From Homoserinibacter sp. GY 40078 (GTDB lineage Bacteria > Actinomycetota > Actinomycetes > Actinomycetales > Microbacteriaceae), in contig NZ_VRTZ01000001.1 of the NCBI RefSeq assembly GCF_008017545.1, positions 496,001 to 560,000 on the forward strand: 64,000 nucleotides of DNA, given 5' to 3'. The first letter of the stretch is position 1, and each line of letters begins with the position of its first letter. Below, one piece after another: positions 16,481 through 24,616 of this stretch. The position numbers and the translations under genes were made by a program. Under the pieces are notes generated by a model. It did not search any database, was not told the DNA's origin, and saw only the letters and a list, made by a program, of their open reading frames with translations.

Positions 16481-18457
16481 TTACGCCTCGGTGCGGGGAC
16501 GCTTCCGGGCGAGGACGGCGCCCGCGACGATCGCGAGCAGCGCACCCACGGCGGCGATCCAGCCGCCCGTGGGAGCGCCCGTCAGGGCAAGGGTGTCGAG
16601 CTGACCGCAGGTCTGCCCGCCGGTCACCACGATCTGCCAGGCGGTCGGGCCGTCGAGGCCATCCGTCGGGGACTTGGTGGTCACGGTCACCTGGTGCACG
16701 CCCTTGCTGAGGTACACCGTGGAGGACGCGGCCGGCACGCCGTCGACGAAGTAGTTGACGTCCTCGAAGAACGACACCCCGTCGACGAGCCCGAGCGTGA
16801 GCACCCCGCTGCCGTCGGTCGTGCACTGCTCCGAGAGCGTCGCGCTCGTCGGGAAGAGGCCGTCGGTCGGCAGCTCACCCGAGGGCGGGTCGAGCAGGCA
16901 GTCGGGCGATGCGGTCGGGTAGGCGAGCGCCACCGTCATGGTCGGGTTCACCGAGATCGTGGCGGAGGTGATGCTGCGCGTCCAGGCGTAGTTGCCGGTG
17001 GTCTCCTGCCACTCGCCGTCGACGAGCTCCCATCCGGGCCAGCCGTTCGGCTCTCCGGTCACGGGATCGATGCTGGCGCCGGGCCACAGCACGTCGCCGG
17101 ACAGGCTCAGCGTGGTCGGGTCGATCGTGCCGAGCGGGATCGTGACGGTGTTGGTGCCGTCGCTCATGATGAGCTCCGCGTCGTGGCTGGTGGCCTCACC
17201 GAACGGATCGGTCAGCACGACCTGGTAGTGGATCCACGGCGAACCCGCCTCGCAGGTGCCCGTCGCGCTCGATCCGACGAGGCCGAGGCAATCCTCGCCC
17301 ACGGGGAAGTCGAGATCCCAGCTCGTCGTCGCATCGGGATCGAGCACGTACGGCCCCGTCGCGGTGGCGGTCACGTGGGCCGTCGCCGAGATGCTTCCCG
17401 GGTAGGTGTCCGGGTCGACCGGAACACCGTCGACCCACCACTGGATGCCCTCGATGTCGTCGAGCGTGTAGGTGCCGACGGCGTCGCAGTCGGTCTCGAC
17501 GGTCGTGAGCGTCGGGGTCACCTCCTGCGGGCCGGGGTAGCAGTCGGGGTTGCCGGGCGGGTACTCGAGCGATGCCACGAGCTCGGGGTTGACCGCGATC
17601 GTCGCCGTCACGCCGTCACGCGACCAGGCGTAGTTGCCGGTGGTCTCCTGCCACACGCCGCCCGCGTACTCCCAGCCCGGCCAGCCGTTGGCCTCACCGG
17701 TGATCGGATCCACGCTCGCGCCGGGCCACAGCAGGTCGCCCTCGAGGGTGGTGCCGTCGGTGATCGTCCCGAGAGCGGGGGAGTAGGTGAAGCTGTCGCT
17801 GCCCGCGGCGAGGGTCAGCACCGCCTGGTCACTCGTCGAGAGGTGATCAGGGTCGATGAGCGTGACGCTGTAGTGGATGTACGGGGCGTCGTTGAGGCAG
17901 ATCGCCGAGATCTCGCCCGTCAGCTCGGGCTCGCACTCGACGAACGGCATCGAGAACGTCCAGGTGCGGGTCCACTTGCCGGTGCGGGAGTCACGGGTCG
18001 CGCCCGGAATGACGCCATCGCTGGCGGCCTCGGCCTTCACCACGATGTTGTCTCCGGCCGCGGCGGGGACCGTGCCGGCCGCCGTCACGGTGCCGTTGAC
18101 GTACCAGGTGACACCGGCCACGTCCGGCAGCAGGATGCTGCCGTCGCTCTCACAGGTGGGATCCGTCGGGATCGGATCGACCTGCGCAGGAGGGGTGGTC
18201 GGGTACGAGGTGGCCGCCGATGCGGAGCGCGCGGCAGACGAGGTCTGCGCGGGCGGAGCCTCGTCGCCGGCGTCCTCCTCGGCGGGAGCGGGCGACTCGT
18301 CGGCCGCCGGCTCTTCCTGAGGTTCGGACGAGGGCGATTCGGTGGCGACGGGCTCCGTCGGCGTCGCGTCGTCGGCGTACGACGGGGACAACGCGGCGAT
18401 CGAGAGCCCGAGGGCGAGGAGGAAGGCGACGAGCGTCGCCACTGACTTTTTGAGCAC
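16481..18457 (-). CDS. Sortase-anchored surface protein with duplicated domain (LALTG)
   Basis: This 658-residue protein has a signal peptide (MLKKSVATLV, cleavage near SYADD), a Pro/Glu/Ala-rich linker (residues ~30-85), a folded region, and a cell-wall sorting signal: LALTG at 623-627, a hydrophobic helix and the tail ARKRPRTEA. LAxTG is the motif class recognised by class E sortases. Two long repeats are visible. Each has a segment of the type WIHYQVVLTDP, then GDVLWPGASIDPVTGE, NGWPGWE and WQETTGNYAW (about residues 195-300 and 425-525). Several evenly spaced cysteines suggest disulfides. The GTG start has weak support. The function is probably adhesion or envelope structure. Confidence 0.85.
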   Translation of the reverse strand: MLKKSVATLVAFLLALGLSIAALSPSYADDATPTEPVATESPSSEPQEEPAADESPAPAEEDAGDEAPPAQTSSAARSASAATSYPTTPPAQVDPIPTDPTCESDGSILLPDVAGVTWYVNGTVTAAGTVPAAAGDNIVVKAEAASDGVIPGATRDSRTGKWTRTWTFSMPFVECEPELTGEISAICLNDAPYIHYSVTLIDPDHLSTSDQAVLTLAAGSDSFTYSPALGTITDGTTLEGDLLWPGASVDPITGEANGWPGWEYAGGVWQETTGNYAWSRDGVTATIAVNPELVASLEYPPGNPDCYPGPQEVTPTLTTVETDCDAVGTYTLDDIEGIQWWVDGVPVDPDTYPGSISATAHVTATATGPYVLDPDATTSWDLDFPVGEDCLGLVGSSATGTCEAGSPWIHYQVVLTDPFGEATSHDAELIMSDGTNTVTIPLGTIDPTTLSLSGDVLWPGASIDPVTGEPNGWPGWELVDGEWQETTGNYAWTRSITSATISVNPTMTVALAYPTASPDCLLDPPSGELPTDGLFPTSATLSEQCTTDGSGVLTLGLVDGVSFFEDVNYFVDGVPAASSTVYLSKGVHQVTVTTKSPTDGLDGPTAWQIVVTGGQTCGQLDTLALTGAPTGGWIAAVGALLAIVAGAVLARKRPRTEA

Positions 18458-18580
18458 GATGAACAGTCCTTGCAGGGGGACCCGCGCGTATGGCAGCGCA
18501 CGGGCAAGGACCCACCCTCGAGCGCGCCGGAGGGAACCGGTGGGGGTGCGCTCGATGAGAGCAGATCGGGATGTGGGGGG

Positions 18581-18618
18581 ATATTCGGGGGTGTTCGGGT
18601 ATTTCGGGGTGTTCGGGT
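18581..18618. repeat. TTCGGG short tandem repeat in the surface-protein leader
   Basis: TTCGGG occurs four times with a 9-10 bp period. GTGTTCGGGT is repeated exactly at 18591-18600 and 18609-18618. It lies inside the predicted 5' untranslated region of the LALTG surface-protein gene. The purpose is unknown. Confidence 0.6.
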
Positions 18619-18668
18619 CGCACGGCTTCGGGAGGCCCGTGGGGACGGGCTATAGCGGTGCGATCCTC

Positions 18669-18698
18669 AACCTAGGGCCCGCCACGCCGACGAGGCAA
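18669..18698 (-). promoter_or_regulatory. Promoter of the LALTG surface-protein gene
   Basis: On the minus strand, TTGCCT (18698-18693) and TAGGTT (18674-18669) are separated by 18 bp. This predicts a start near 18662 and a leader of about 205 nt. The whole gene-free stretch 18458-18746 holds this promoter, the leader with TTCGGG repeats, and about 48 bp downstream of the next gene in which I see nothing. Confidence 0.5.
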
Positions 18699-18746
18699 GG
18701 CCGAACACCGGTTGGTTGCCGAACGGGGGTAGAACGCGCCGACCGC

Positions 18747-19616
18747 TCAGTGCACGTACTCCAGCAGATCGAGACCGACCATCCGCAACGCGTCCAGCAC
18801 CCGGAGTCGCGCCGCGATCGAGGTGTCGGCGAACTGCACGGAGACGGCGTACGCGACCCCGCGACGGGGCCCGCGAAGGATGCCCGCCTCCGACCGCACG
18901 CCCTCGTCGGTGCCCGTTTTGTTGACGAGCTGGAGGCCGTGATCCACTCCGCGATGCGAGAGCGGGTCGACGCCGAACGCGCTCGCCACCATCGAGAGGT
19001 CGGTGTTGAGAGAGAGCCATCCGAGCACCCGAGATGAGGTCAGCGAGTCCACCACTTGGCCGCGGGCGAGCGCCGCGAAGAGCCACGACAGCTCCGCGGT
19101 CGATCCGACCGACAGCTGCGGGGCGTCGTCGGGGCCGCGGGTGTCGCGCACGAGGTCGATGAGGGCCGTCCGCAGGAGGCCCAGCTGCTCGGTGCGGTGT
19201 CGCACCGCATCGAGACCCACCTCTCGCAGCAGCACGTTCGTCGCGAGGTTGTCACTCGTGGCGCCGACGAGGGTTGCAAGGTCGGAGAGCGGAAGCGACC
19301 GCGCCTGCAGGTGCCGCCACAGCCCCGAATCGCCCACGGCGTCCCGCGGCGTCTTGTCGAGCGTCTCGAGCACCGGGTTCTCGTTCGCGCTCAGCCGAGC
19401 GGAGACCTCGATGAGCAGCAGGATCTTCCCGACGGACGCGGTCGGCAGCACGATCCGGTCGTCGATCGACAGCACGCGTGCCCCGGTGTCGAGGTCGATG
19501 ACGGATGCCGACACCTGCGCTCCGCCGTACGCCAACTCGCCCAACGCGGTGAACGCGCCCCCGAAGCTCGGCTCCGGGTGCTCGGCACGATGCCGCGGCA
19601 CGCGCACCTGAGGCAC
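18747..19616 (-). CDS. Class A beta-lactamase-fold serine hydrolase, no signal peptide
   Basis: This protein of about 289 residues has the three active-site motifs of the penicillin-binding/beta-lactamase fold: SxxK (S61-VGK in PTASVGKILL), SDN (ATSDNLATN) and KTG (NKTGTDEG). It has no visible signal peptide, unlike true secreted beta-lactamases, so it may be a cytosolic esterase or amidase-like relative. The start is uncertain: GTGs at 19616, 19607 and 19601 are possible, and the frame extends upstream into the M13 peptidase gene to 19685. The clustering with the M13 gene suggests one transcript. Confidence 0.75.
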   Translation of the reverse strand: MPQVRVPRHRAEHPEPSFGGAFTALGELAYGGAQVSASVIDLDTGARVLSIDDRIVLPTASVGKILLLIEVSARLSANENPVLETLDKTPRDAVGDSGLWRHLQARSLPLSDLATLVGATSDNLATNVLLREVGLDAVRHRTEQLGLLRTALIDLVRDTRGPDDAPQLSVGSTAELSWLFAALARGQVVDSLTSSRVLGWLSLNTDLSMVASAFGVDPLSHRGVDHGLQLVNKTGTDEGVRSEAGILRGPRRGVAYAVSVQFADTSIAARLRVLDALRMVGLDLLEYVH

Positions 19617-19648
19617 GCGCGCGCGGCGGTCGCGCAGGAGGGGGGCGT

Positions 19649-21640
19649 CTACCAAATGGCCACCCGGTCGTCGGGAGCGAGCCACAGCGCGTCGTCCGCG
19701 CTCACGCCGAACGCCTCGTGGAAGACGTCGATGTTGCGCACGATCTGGTTGCAGCGGAACTCGTTGGGGGAGTGCGGGTCGATCGACAGAAGCCTCAGCG
19801 CCTCTTCATCGCGCACCTTGATCTGCCATGCCTGCGCCCAGCTGAGGAAGAACCGTTCCGCGCCGGTGAGGCCGTCGACCACGGGCGGCTCCTCTCCGCC
19901 GAGCGAGAGCAGGTAGGCCTTCCATGCGATGCCGAGCCCGCCCAGGTCGCCGATGTTCTCGCCGATCGTGAGCGCCCCGTTGACGTGGTGGCCGGTCAGT
20001 TGCGCAGGCTCGAGGGCGTCGTACTGGGCGATGAGCTTCGAGGTGCGCTCTTCGAACGCCGCGCGGTCGTCGGCGGTCCACCAGTCGGTGAGCCTGCCGT
20101 CGCCATCGAAGCGCGACCCCTGGTCGTCGAAGCCGTGCCCGATCTCGTGCCCGATGACCGCGCCGATCGCCCCGTAGTTCGCGGCCGCGTCGCGGGTCTC
20201 GTCGAAGAACGGGAACTGCAGGATCGCCGCCGGGAAGACGATTTCATTGAATCCCGGGTTGTAGTACGCGTTGATCGTCTGCGGCGTCATGAACCACTCG
20301 TCGCGGTCGATGGGACGACCGATCTTGCCGAGCTCGCGCGCGAACTCGAAGGCGGCGGTCGCCCGCACGTTGCCGATCAGGTCGGATGCGTCGACGGAGA
20401 GCGCGGAGTAGTCGCGCCACTTCACGGGGTAGCCGATCTTGGGGGTGAACTTCTCGAGCTTGTCGAGGGCACGCGCGCGGGTCTCGTCGGTCATCCAGTC
20501 GAGCTCGGCGATCGAGCCGCGGTACGCCTCGACGAGGTTCGCGACGAGTTCATCCATAGCGGTCTTCGCGGCCGGGCTGAAGTGACGCTCGACGTAGATA
20601 CGACCGACCGCCTCACCCATCGCGCCCTCGACGAGCGAGACCCCGCGCTTCCAGCGGGCACGCAGCTCGGGGGTTCCGGTGAGGGTCTTGCCGTAGAAGT
20701 CGAAGTTGGCGGCGACGACCTCCGAGTGCAGGTAGGGCGCGACCGAGCGGATCAGCTGGAATCGGAGCCAGTCACGCCAGGCCTCCAGGCGGTTCTCGGT
20801 GAGGAGGCCCGCGAGTCCCGTCACGAAGCTCGGCTCGCGGACGACGACCGCCTCGAACGCCCCGGCGGGCACGTCGAGCCCCTCGAGCCACACGCCGAGC
20901 GGCGCGTCAGCCCCGAGGGCGGCCGTCTCGGTCCAGGTCATCGGGTTGTAGGTGGCCTGGCTGTCGCGCGTGCGCACGTTGTCCCAGTGGTGCGAGGCGA
21001 TCGCCGTCTCCAGCTCGAGCACCCGGGCCGCGCGGGCGGGGGCCTCGTCGAACCCGGCGAGGGTCAGCATCCGCTCGAGGAAGGCCAGGTACGCCTCGCG
21101 GATGCCCGCGAACTTCTCTTCGCGATAGTACGACTCGTCGGGAAGCCCGAGCCCCGCCTGCTCGAGGAACACGAGGTAGCGCTCCGGGTCGCCGGGGTCG
21201 TTGTCGACGAAGGCGGCGAAGAACCCGCCGACGCCGGTGCGCTCGAAGGCGCCCAGCGCACGCAGGAACGACGGGATGTCGAGCAGTCCGGCGACCGACG
21301 CCAGGTCGGCTCGCAGCGGCTCCCACCCGAGGGAGTCGATGCGCTCCTCGTCCATGAAGCTCGCGTAGAGGTCGCCGAAGGTGCGCTCCTCCGTGCCGGG
21401 CTCGGCGCCCTGCGCCTCCTCGATGATCTCGCGCACCGCCTGCTCCGCCGCCTCGGCGAGCAGGTAGAAGGACCCGTAGCGCGCCTTGTCGGAGGGGATC
21501 TCGGTGCGGTCGATCCACTTTCCGTTGACGTGGCGGAACAGGTCGTCCTGCGGGCGGATGCTGGGGTCGAGCTCGTCGAGGGCGATGCCGGATGCACTGC
21601 GATGCGTCACGTCGATGGAGGCCGCGGCATGGTCGTTCAT
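19649..21640 (-). CDS. M13 family zinc endopeptidase (PepO/neprilysin-like)
   Basis: This 663-residue zinc peptidase cleaves oligopeptides. The zinc motif HEIGHGF is near residue 497, the third ligand and aspartate are in GENIGDLGG, and NAYYNP is the substrate-binding motif. The C-terminal segments CNQIVRNIDVFHEAF and the final VAIW are typical of the family (usually ending in xxW). The N-terminus contains DPSIRPQDDLFRHVNGKW. There is no signal peptide, so it is probably cytoplasmic, like lactococcal PepO. The ATG is supported by a -10 box 7 nt upstream. Confidence 0.94.
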   Translation of the reverse strand: MNDHAAASIDVTHRSASGIALDELDPSIRPQDDLFRHVNGKWIDRTEIPSDKARYGSFYLLAEAAEQAVREIIEEAQGAEPGTEERTFGDLYASFMDEERIDSLGWEPLRADLASVAGLLDIPSFLRALGAFERTGVGGFFAAFVDNDPGDPERYLVFLEQAGLGLPDESYYREEKFAGIREAYLAFLERMLTLAGFDEAPARAARVLELETAIASHHWDNVRTRDSQATYNPMTWTETAALGADAPLGVWLEGLDVPAGAFEAVVVREPSFVTGLAGLLTENRLEAWRDWLRFQLIRSVAPYLHSEVVAANFDFYGKTLTGTPELRARWKRGVSLVEGAMGEAVGRIYVERHFSPAAKTAMDELVANLVEAYRGSIAELDWMTDETRARALDKLEKFTPKIGYPVKWRDYSALSVDASDLIGNVRATAAFEFARELGKIGRPIDRDEWFMTPQTINAYYNPGFNEIVFPAAILQFPFFDETRDAAANYGAIGAVIGHEIGHGFDDQGSRFDGDGRLTDWWTADDRAAFEERTSKLIAQYDALEPAQLTGHHVNGALTIGENIGDLGGLGIAWKAYLLSLGGEEPPVVDGLTGAERFFLSWAQAWQIKVRDEEALRLLSIDPHSPNEFRCNQIVRNIDVFHEAFGVSADDALWLAPDDRVAIW

Positions 21641-21647
21641 GGATGTC

Positions 21648-21653
21648 AGCCTA
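21648..21653 (-). promoter_or_regulatory. -10 box of the M13 peptidase gene (TAGGCT)
   Basis: On the minus strand TAGGCT is separated by 7 nt from the ATG at 21640, which predicts a leaderless transcript. Confidence 0.5.
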
Positions 21654-21702
21654 GGCACTGAACTCACTACCGACGTCGATCTACATCGCGAATGGATGCC
21701 GG

Positions 21703-21736
21703 CCGACAACCAGCATCACTGAGGGTATAGTGATGC
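21703..21736 (+). promoter_or_regulatory. Promoter with overlapping inverted-repeat operator
   Basis: CCGACA (21703-21708), a 17-bp spacer and TATAGT (21726-21731) form a promoter. A perfect inverted repeat GCATCACT (21713-21720), 8 bp, AGTGATGC (21729-21736) covers the spacer and the -10 box. Related half-sites (CATCAGTG, AGTGATG) follow at 21737-21757. The layout suggests autorepression by the downstream HTH/AlbA protein. Confidence 0.6.
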
Positions 21737-21754
21737 ATCAGTGAGGAGTCAGTG

Positions 21755-23542
21755 ATGTGGGAGACCAGCCAAGGGAGCCTTGAGGTCGTCGTCGAGCGCC
21801 TTCGTGCCGCGAAGACCGACCTCACCCACGTCGAGGCCAAGGCGGCGGTCGGCCGACTCCCCGTATCGATCTGGGAGACGGTCTCGGCCTTCAGCAACGA
21901 CGGCGGTGGCGTGATCCTCCTCGGCCTCGATGAGGGGGCCAACTTCGCGCCCGCCCCCGGGTTCGACGCCACCTCGATTCGCGACGCGGTCGCCGAGGGT
22001 TTCCGCCCGCGCCGCGCGCATGAGCCGGATGGCCCCGTCACCCCCCGGGCGCAGGGAACCATAGAAATCGACACGATCGACGGCCGGCCGATCGTCGTGG
22101 TCGATGTCGACGAGCTTCCGCCTGATCAGAAACCATGTTTCGTGTCGAGCAAAGGCAAGGAGAGCGGGAGCTTCGAGCGCGTCGGCGACGGCGATCGCCG
22201 AATGAGCACCTACGCGGTATTCCTCCTCAGCACCTCCGCGCAGCAGCCGACGGATGACCTGCGGCCGGTAGACGGCGCCACGATCGATGACCTCGACCCC
22301 GCTCAGGTTGCGCGCTTCGTCACCAGGCTTCGAGAGACCCGGCCGCGATCCGTCGCCGACCTCACTGATGAACGCGACATCCTCACACGACACAACGTCC
22401 TCTCAGCTGATCGGTCAACACCGACGCTCGCGGGGCTCATGTCGTTCGGTCGCTACCCTCAGCACTTCCTCCCCCAGCTGATGATCAGCTTTGCCGCATA
22501 TCCCGGTCACGACAAAGCCGACGTGCGAGGCGACGTGCGAATGCTCGACCGCCGCATCATCGAGGGTTCGATTCCGTTGATGGTCGACGACGCGGTGAGC
22601 GCGACCCTGAAGAACTTGCAGACGCGGCGGGTCTCACGCGGTGCAGGTGCAGCGGACGAACCGGAGATCCCCGTCGATGCCCTCCGTGAAGCGATCGTCA
22701 ACGCGCTCGCGCACCGTGACTACAGCGAATACGCGACCGGCGACCAGGTGCGCATCGAGGTGTATCCCGACCGTGTTGAGATCGCCAATCCTGGGGGGAT
22801 CTGGGGAGGGAGACGCGAAGTCGACCTCTACGACGGCAGCTCGCGGTCCCGCAATCGCGTGCTCGCGAGCCTGCTCACGGAGGTCCCCTTCCCCGACCGC
22901 AGCGAGACCGTCAGCGAGAATGCGGGCTCGGGGATTCCGCGAATGACGGGCGTGATGGGCCGTGCGGGCCTCCTCGCACCGCGCTTTCTTCCGACCATCA
23001 CCGGGATGACGGTTGTGCTCGACCGTCATGGCATCCTCGGCCCGGACGTCGAACCATGGCTTCAGGAGGTCGGAGCGAGCCGACTCGATCGACCAGAGCG
23101 CCTCGCGCTCGCCCTGGTCTATCGGGGCTTCGACCTCCACGACCAATTGCTCCGAGCGCTGCTCGGCGTCGACACCGAGGAAGCGAAACAGACCCTCCGC
23201 GGGCTCGTCATCGGCGGGTGGCTCGCGTTCCCGAAGCGGCCCGGCGATCCGTACCGACCCGGAGCGCTGCTCGCCCATCATCTCGATCGGGGATCGACAC
23301 CGCTGTTCGAGATGACCCGGATGCCGACGCGGCCTGCGGGATTCGCCGAGCTGAGTCTTGACGAGAAGATCATCGCAATGCTCGAAGTCGTCGAGGAAGC
23401 CGACATCCACGATCTCGCGCTGTTCATCGACAGCACGCCGAACGCGATCCGGCCGCGCTTGCGAGTACTCATCGATCAGGGCGCCGTCGTCCCGACGGCC
23501 GCGCCTCAGAGCAAGAACCGCCGATACCGGCGCCCGCGGTAG
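21755..23542 (+). CDS. AlbA_2 domain / ATP-binding predicted transcriptional regulator
   Basis: This 595-residue protein resembles the COG2865 group. An N-terminal Schlafen AlbA_2-type domain (HVEAKAAVGRLPVSIWETVSAFSNDGGGVILLGLDE) is followed by a middle region with REAIVNALAHRDYS and VEIANPGGI, a GHKL-like ATP-binding segment, and a C-terminal winged-helix part (IDSTPNAIRPRLRVLIDQGAV). The ATG at 21755 has GAGGAG 6 nt upstream. The function is not known; relatives are annotated as regulators or occur in defence-associated loci. The base composition is somewhat less GC-rich than that of its neighbours, which may point to transfer. The promoter carries a dyad that this protein may bind. Confidence 0.75.
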   Translation: MWETSQGSLEVVVERLRAAKTDLTHVEAKAAVGRLPVSIWETVSAFSNDGGGVILLGLDEGANFAPAPGFDATSIRDAVAEGFRPRRAHEPDGPVTPRAQGTIEIDTIDGRPIVVVDVDELPPDQKPCFVSSKGKESGSFERVGDGDRRMSTYAVFLLSTSAQQPTDDLRPVDGATIDDLDPAQVARFVTRLRETRPRSVADLTDERDILTRHNVLSADRSTPTLAGLMSFGRYPQHFLPQLMISFAAYPGHDKADVRGDVRMLDRRIIEGSIPLMVDDAVSATLKNLQTRRVSRGAGAADEPEIPVDALREAIVNALAHRDYSEYATGDQVRIEVYPDRVEIANPGGIWGGRREVDLYDGSSRSRNRVLASLLTEVPFPDRSETVSENAGSGIPRMTGVMGRAGLLAPRFLPTITGMTVVLDRHGILGPDVEPWLQEVGASRLDRPERLALALVYRGFDLHDQLLRALLGVDTEEAKQTLRGLVIGGWLAFPKRPGDPYRPGALLAHHLDRGSTPLFEMTRMPTRPAGFAELSLDEKIIAMLEVVEEADIHDLALFIDSTPNAIRPRLRVLIDQGAVVPTAAPQSKNRRYRRPR

Positions 23543-23582
23543 TCGAGATCCGGCGTTGCCGGTGCGTCGACCGAGGCGTCCG

Positions 23583-23588
23583 TAGACT
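23583..23588 (+). promoter_or_regulatory. -10 box of the SDR gene (TAGACT)
   Basis: TAGACT lies 7 nt before the ATG at 23596 and implies a leaderless transcript. Confidence 0.5.
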
Positions 23589-23595
23589 CGGCGGC

Positions 23596-24582
23596 ATGGG
23601 TGCGAGGACGGTCCTGATCATCGGCGGCAACGGGATCATCAGCGGCTCGGTCTCGCGCCGCGCGGTGGAGCTCGGGTGGGATGTCACCCTGCTCAACCGG
23701 GGCCGCTCGAGCACGCGCCCGCCCATCGAGGGAGCCCGCACGCTCATCGGCGACGCGGGCGACCCCGCATCGATCGCGGCGGCGGTCGGGGAGCGCGAGT
23801 TCGACGTGGTCGTGAACTTCCGCTCGTTCCTTCCGGAGCAGGTCGCCGCCGATATCGAGCTCTTCGGCGGACGCACCGGGCAGTACATCTACATCTCGTC
23901 GGCATCCGCCTACCAGAAGCCCATCGCGCAGCTGCCGATCGTCGAGTCGACGCCGCTGCGCAATCCTTTCTGGCAGTACTCACGCGACAAGATCGCGAGC
24001 GAGGACCTGCTCGTCGCCGCCTACCGCGAGGCCGGGTTCCCGGCGACGATCGTGCGGCCCTCCCACACCTACGATGAGACGCTCATCCCGCTCGATGGCG
24101 GGTGGACGCCGCTGCAGCGGATGCTCGACGGCAAGCCGATCGTGATCCACGGCGATGGCACGAGCTGGTGGACGCTCACCCACGCGCGGGACTTCGCACG
24201 CGCCTTCGTCGGCCTGTTCGGCAATCCGCACGCGATCGGCAGCCCCGTCCACATCACGGGCGACGAGTCGCTCACCTGGGACGAGATCGCGCGCACCCTC
24301 GGCCGCGCCCTCGGGGTGGAGCCACGGATCGTGCACATCGCGTCGGAGTCGATCGCCCGCGAGATCCCCGCGATGGGTCCCGGCCTCGTGGGCGACAAGG
24401 CGCACTCCGTGCTCTTCGACAACACACGGATCAAGACCCTCGTGCCCGGCTGGGTGGCGACGACTCCCTTCGAGGAGGGCGCACGCGAGATCGCCGAGTG
24501 GTACCTCGCGGACGGCTCGCGCCGGTCGGTGGATGCCGAACTCGACGCCGCGTTCGACCGCTTGGCCGCATCCGCGGGCTGA
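23596..24582 (+). CDS. NAD(P)-dependent epimerase/dehydratase (extended SDR)
   Basis: This 328-residue short-chain dehydrogenase has the nucleotide-binding motif IIGGNGIISGSV at the N-terminus, the catalytic serine region YIYISSASAY, and the YxxxK pair in QYSRDK. Further family segments are TIVRPSHTYDE and THARDFARAFVGL. It resembles NAD-dependent epimerases that act on nucleotide-sugar-like or small carbonyl substrates. The exact substrate is unknown. A -10 box lies 7 nt upstream of the ATG. It converges with the LacI regulator gene. Confidence 0.85.
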   Translation: MGARTVLIIGGNGIISGSVSRRAVELGWDVTLLNRGRSSTRPPIEGARTLIGDAGDPASIAAAVGEREFDVVVNFRSFLPEQVAADIELFGGRTGQYIYISSASAYQKPIAQLPIVESTPLRNPFWQYSRDKIASEDLLVAAYREAGFPATIVRPSHTYDETLIPLDGGWTPLQRMLDGKPIVIHGDGTSWWTLTHARDFARAFVGLFGNPHAIGSPVHITGDESLTWDEIARTLGRALGVEPRIVHIASESIAREIPAMGPGLVGDKAHSVLFDNTRIKTLVPGWVATTPFEEGAREIAEWYLADGSRRSVDAELDAAFDRLAASAG

Positions 24583-24616
24583 GCAGCTGACCGGGCTGAC
24601 CCGCTGAGCCGCCGCC

